In this document: positions 43,383-46,327 of the stretch, one piece after another
How the letters are laid out: the number at the start of each line of letters is the position of its first letter
Position numbering within the stretch: position 1 is the first letter of the stretch
Assembly: GCA_937925845.1 (NCBI GenBank)
Contig: CALAML010000204.1
Location: forward strand, 1-46,327
Source of the DNA: an uncultured Acidimicrobiales bacterium
GTDB taxonomy: Bacteria; Actinomycetota; Acidimicrobiia; Acidimicrobiales; CALAML01
DNA length: 46,327 nt
Direction: 5' to 3'
Position numbers and translations under genes: made by a program
The notes under the pieces: model-generated
The model's input: the letters and a program-made list of their open reading frames with translations, nothing else
Told to the model about the DNA's origin: nothing
Databases searched by the model: none

Positions 43383-44894
43383 ATGACAATGACACCTTGG
43401 ACCGGAGATGCCTGTTCGCTCGTTGATGCCTTCCGGGCTGGAGACCGATCGCCGACGGAAGAGCTTGAGGCCACCCTCGCCGCGGTCTACGACAGCGACC
43501 TCAACGCCTTCGCCCATGTCGATCCCGACCGAGCTCGAGCCGCGGCCGAGTCGGCGGATCTGACAAAACCCTTTGGCGGCGTTCCGACCGCCATCAAGGA
43601 ACTCGATGCGGTTGAAGGCTGGCCCAACACCGAGGCGTCGCTGGCGTTTAAGGATCGCATCTCGACCTACACCTCGGTCTATATCGATCGCCTGTTGACC
43701 GGTGGCGGAGCGGTTCCGGTGGGCCAAACTACCGCCAGCGAGTTCGGCGGCCTGAACGTGAGTGTCACCAAACTCCACGGCGTCACCCACAACCCATGGC
43801 GCCGAGGCCGGACCGCCGGTGGTTCTTCGGCCGGCTCTGCTTCAGCAGTTGCTGGCGGTTTGCTGTCGCTGGCCACCGGTGGCGACGGTGGTGGCTCGAT
43901 CCGAATCCCGGCGGCCTACAACGGCCTGCTCGGCATGAAGAGCACGTTTGGCCGGCTGCCGCGGAGCCCCTTCGCCTACGCCACCCCCAACACGGTGTGC
44001 ATGGGAAACTTGGCCCGGTCGGTCCGCGATTCGGCTCGCTTCTTTGATGTCTGTGGCGGTCACGACGCCCGCGACCCCTACAGCCTGCCGAAGGCGCCCA
44101 GCTTTGAAGCCGGTTTGGGTCAGATCGACCTCGCCGGGAAGCGGGTGGCGGTCATCCCCGGTCTCGGGAAGGTGCCGCTCGAACCGGGAATTGAGGACCA
44201 CATTCGAGCCGAGGCAGCCGACCTGATCGCCTTCACCGGCATGATCCCGGTCGATATCGACCTGGAGCTCCCAAACCTCACGGCCCAGTGGATGTTGGGC
44301 AACATGGCCACGCTGGTCGCCGACCTCGGTGACCTTTGGCCGGAGTGTGCGGGTGACCTCACTGATGAGATTCGCCTTGGCGTCGAGCTCTCCAAGTCGC
44401 TCTTTAATATCGAGGTTGCCGCTGAGGCCGAGCGGCTTCGGGTGCTGAACCAGGAGGCCATGGCCGGAGCGTTTGATCAGGTAGATTTCATCATCGCCGC
44501 CACCAACCCTGGCACCGCCTTTGCCGCAGAGGCCACCACCAGTAGTCCCGAGCCGGGGCCGATGGAAAAGGTGATCGCCAACCCAGCCGGCGTCGCCGGA
44601 CTCAAGGTGGCTCTTGGCGCGGCCAGGGTGGCCAAGACGGCAGCACCGGGCTTACCGAATCGAATCTTCGAGCGAGCCCTCGAACGGGACCCGGACACGC
44701 TGGCCATGGGTGCCCTCACGTTGATCTCCAACCTGTATGGCAACCCGGCCGTATCGATTCCGGCCGGCACTCTCGATGGGTTGCCGGTCGGGCTTCAAGT
44801 GTTGGGCCGCCATCACGAGGAAGCGTTACTTTTTGACGTTGCTCTGGCCATGGAACGTAACAAGCCCTGGCCGATGGTGGCGCCGAGCGCATGA
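43383..44894 (+). CDS. Amidase signature family enzyme
   Basis: Amide hydrolase of 503 residues with the Ser-cisSer-Lys triad: Lys72 (TAIKELD), the Ser148/Ser149 pair (TAGGSSAGSA) and nucleophile Ser172 (GGDGGGSIRIPA). The last motif is normally GGxIGGS; here it is GGDGGGS, a conservative change. Substrate cannot be assigned; 6-aminohexanoate-dimer hydrolase and similar amidases share this layout. Its stop overlaps the start of the alpha/beta hydrolase gene (ATGA), so the two enzymes are cotranslated and probably act on one pathway, for example an amide and then an ester. Confidence 0.9.
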   Translation: MTMTPWTGDACSLVDAFRAGDRSPTEELEATLAAVYDSDLNAFAHVDPDRARAAAESADLTKPFGGVPTAIKELDAVEGWPNTEASLAFKDRISTYTSVYIDRLLTGGGAVPVGQTTASEFGGLNVSVTKLHGVTHNPWRRGRTAGGSSAGSASAVAGGLLSLATGGDGGGSIRIPAAYNGLLGMKSTFGRLPRSPFAYATPNTVCMGNLARSVRDSARFFDVCGGHDARDPYSLPKAPSFEAGLGQIDLAGKRVAVIPGLGKVPLEPGIEDHIRAEAADLIAFTGMIPVDIDLELPNLTAQWMLGNMATLVADLGDLWPECAGDLTDEIRLGVELSKSLFNIEVAAEAERLRVLNQEAMAGAFDQVDFIIAATNPGTAFAAEATTSSPEPGPMEKVIANPAGVAGLKVALGAARVAKTAAPGLPNRIFERALERDPDTLAMGALTLISNLYGNPAVSIPAGTLDGLPVGLQVLGRHHEEALLFDVALAMERNKPWPMVAPSA

Positions 44895-45730
44895 CTGGTA
44901 GCGAGCCTCTGTTTGTCCCGAGTACTGATGATGTGACCGTGGCGGTTCACGACCTTGGTGGGGATGGCCCCCCGCTGGTCTTTTGCCACGCCACCGGCTT
45001 TCATGGTCGCGTTTGGCTACCGGTGGCGGCCGCCCTTGCCAATCGCTATCACTGTTGGGCCATCGACCTTCGCGGCCATGGCGACAGCGTGATCCCCGAG
45101 GGTCTTGACTTGGCCTGGAGCGGCATGGCTCGCGATGTGATGGCTGTGGTGGACGCGCTCAAGCTGGGTTCGGGGATTCGTGCCGCAGGATGGTCGATGG
45201 GCGGATGCGCTCTTGCTTTGGCCGAGCTGGCCCGGCCGGGCATGTGGTCCGCCGCTTGGGCATTTGAGCCGATCATCTTTCCACCGCCCGAAGGCCACGA
45301 ACACAACGGATCGGGGTTGGCGGCGGGAGCTCGCCGCCGCCGCAACGACTTCAGCTCGCGGGACGAAGCGTTCGACAATTACGCATCGAAGCCGCCGTTT
45401 TCCCTGGCTCGACCCGACGCCTTGCGCAGCTATGTCGATTTTGGCTTCCGAGATCTCGATGACGGCACCGTCACCCTCAAGTGCCCGGGCCCGCTCGAGG
45501 CCCAGGTGTTTGAGGGGGCGTTCACCGAGGCCTTTGCTCGGGCCGGCGAGGTTGCATCACCGTTTACGGTTGTGGCCTCCGGCGATGGTCAGCCGCCCGC
45601 GGCCATCGCCCCCACCGTCGCCGAGTTGTTGCCGCGAGGCACCCTCGAACGCATGGACGACCTCACCCATTTCGGTCCGCTCCAAGACCCCGACCGCATC
45701 GCCGAAAGCATCGCCGCCACCGTCCAGTAA
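44891..45730 (+). CDS. Alpha/beta hydrolase
   Basis: Alpha/beta hydrolase of 279 residues. The oxyanion segment is VFCHATGFHGRVW near 30, RGHGDS at 61-66, the nucleophile Ser102 in GWSMGGC, and the catalytic His near 257 in DLTHFGPLQDP. An Asp of the charge relay is not certain from the motif. Esterase, lactonase or haloalkane-type activity is possible. The start is fixed by the ATGA overlap with the amidase gene. Confidence 0.88.
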   Translation: MTGSEPLFVPSTDDVTVAVHDLGGDGPPLVFCHATGFHGRVWLPVAAALANRYHCWAIDLRGHGDSVIPEGLDLAWSGMARDVMAVVDALKLGSGIRAAGWSMGGCALALAELARPGMWSAAWAFEPIIFPPPEGHEHNGSGLAAGARRRRNDFSSRDEAFDNYASKPPFSLARPDALRSYVDFGFRDLDDGTVTLKCPGPLEAQVFEGAFTEAFARAGEVASPFTVVASGDGQPPAAIAPTVAELLPRGTLERMDDLTHFGPLQDPDRIAESIAATVQ

Positions 45731-46015
45731 CAGCCTCCGGCCGCTCTGGCTGAACTCGGACACCAGAGGCGAATGCAGCCAGTCCGGCGTTGGCACGTGC
45801 GCGCGCAGTTCGGTCGGCACTGGGGCATGGCCAGGTGCTGATGCAGCCACTTCACCAGACACCGCAGACTTCAGTGGCGATGCGGGGCTCATCGATGTTG
45901 CGGTGAAGGGAAATCCCGCGAACGAGCAGCGAAACCCGTCCATGGGCGCGACTGGGCCCTCGGCCTGGGGGGGTCGAGGGTTTGTTGGTTTGTGGTGCGT
46001 GTTGGCCGCGCCCGG
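45731..46015. other. 285-bp spacer after the hydrolase, no gene seen
   Basis: No convincing reading frame and no clear repeat or promoter. A GGGGGGG run lies near 45967-45973. The spacer separates convergent genes, the hydrolase and the HNH nuclease, so terminators are expected, but I see no strong stem. Confidence 0.5.
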
Positions 46016-46327
46016 CTAAGGGCTGGTGGTTATCAGTTGCCCGTTCGCGTTGCGGGTCAGGGTCCAGCCGAGTTTGTGAATCATGTTGTGGTGCCGGCGG
46101 CACACACAAGCCAGGTTTTGTTCATCGGTCTTGCCGCCGAGGTGCCAGTGGACCAGATGGTGGATATCGCAATAGCGGGCGGGTATATCGCATCCCGAGA
46201 ACTGGCAATGCAGATCCCGCTTTCGGACCAACTTCCGCAACTGGTCACTAATGATCGGGGTAGCCCGTCCGTAGTTGATGACCTGGCTTTTGCCTTTGGT
46301 CACAACCCGCCGAATCGACGTGTCACA
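46016..46327 (-). CDS. HNH endonuclease, DUF222/13E12-like, 5' end beyond window
   Basis: C-terminal 103 codons of an HNH nuclease, which enters from the right edge of the window. The HNH core reads HCQFSGC, then CDIHHLVHWHLGG, NLACVCRRHHNMIH. These are the zinc cysteines and catalytic histidines of the DUF222-HNH proteins common in actinobacteria, often called 13E12 repeat family. A GTG at 46301-46303 could be read as a start, but the frame stays open to the edge and the preceding residues (CDTSIRRVV) fit the family, so the gene is partial only because of the window. Function in DNA cleavage or mobile DNA is assumed from the family. Confidence 0.85.
   Translation of the reverse strand, partial: CDTSIRRVVTKGKSQVINYGRATPIISDQLRKLVRKRDLHCQFSGCDIPARYCDIHHLVHWHLGGKTDEQNLACVCRRHHNMIHKLGWTLTRNANGQLITTSP

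Overview
The window is high-G+C DNA, densely packed with genes and rich in GTG starts and short overlaps. Several features point to an actinobacterium: a mycothiol-dependent MDMPI/DinB-type enzyme, a BTAD/SARP regulator, an LAXTG-type surface anchor (LAFTG) and an HNH nuclease resembling the 13E12/DUF222 family. I infer Actinomycetota, possibly Acidimicrobiia; there is no rRNA to prove it. I saw no tRNA, rRNA, CRISPR array, insertion sequence or prophage.

Region 1 (1-8.6 kb) is an aerobic CO dehydrogenase locus on the minus strand. Its order is coxM, coxS, coxL, an XdhC-type maturation factor with a fused YHS domain, a MoxR ATPase (CoxD-like), a 46-codon predicted membrane peptide and a VWA protein (CoxE-like). 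CoxL carries the form I active-site motif AYACSFR, so true CO oxidation is likely. A LysR regulator is divergent from coxM, and the shared spacer holds a palindrome flanked by outward TTGACC boxes.

Region 2 (8.6-19.9 kb) encodes a 1908-residue surface protein with SdrD-B and DUF11 modules and an LAFTG anchor. It also holds an LLM flavin oxidoreductase divergent from a class III aminotransferase, a large secreted protein of unknown function, and a 580-bp spacer with two identical 16-bp palindromes. Region 3 (19.9-28.4 kb) has a 1004-residue P-loop/BTAD regulator, the two subunits of a biotin-dependent acyl-CoA carboxylase, and a divergent ilvA. Together these suggest acyl-CoA and branched-chain metabolism.

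Region 4 (28.4-39.3 kb) holds a GH43-like lipoprotein, two methyltransferases, a zinc alcohol dehydrogenase, a CapA-like protein, an M1-like metallopeptidase lipoprotein, an MDMPI-like enzyme, and a set of MFS transporter, SsuD-like monooxygenase and methyltransferase. Region 5 (39.3-46.3 kb) holds an amidohydrolase, an amphi-Trp protein, fabH, a three-module Fn3-like secreted protein with a clear operator/promoter, an amidase overlapping an alpha/beta hydrolase, and an HNH nuclease cut by the window edge.

A recurring signature is a TANNNT -10-like box only 6-9 nt upstream of a start codon, seen at about ten transcription units. This suggests widespread leaderless or near-leaderless transcription. 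In two cases (the aminotransferase and ilvA) the ATG at that distance opens a tiny ORF that overlaps the real start. The least explained items are the 46-codon cox-operon peptide, the cox/lysR operator region, the paired palindromes and compound repeats before the BTAD regulator, and the operator in front of the Fn3 gene.
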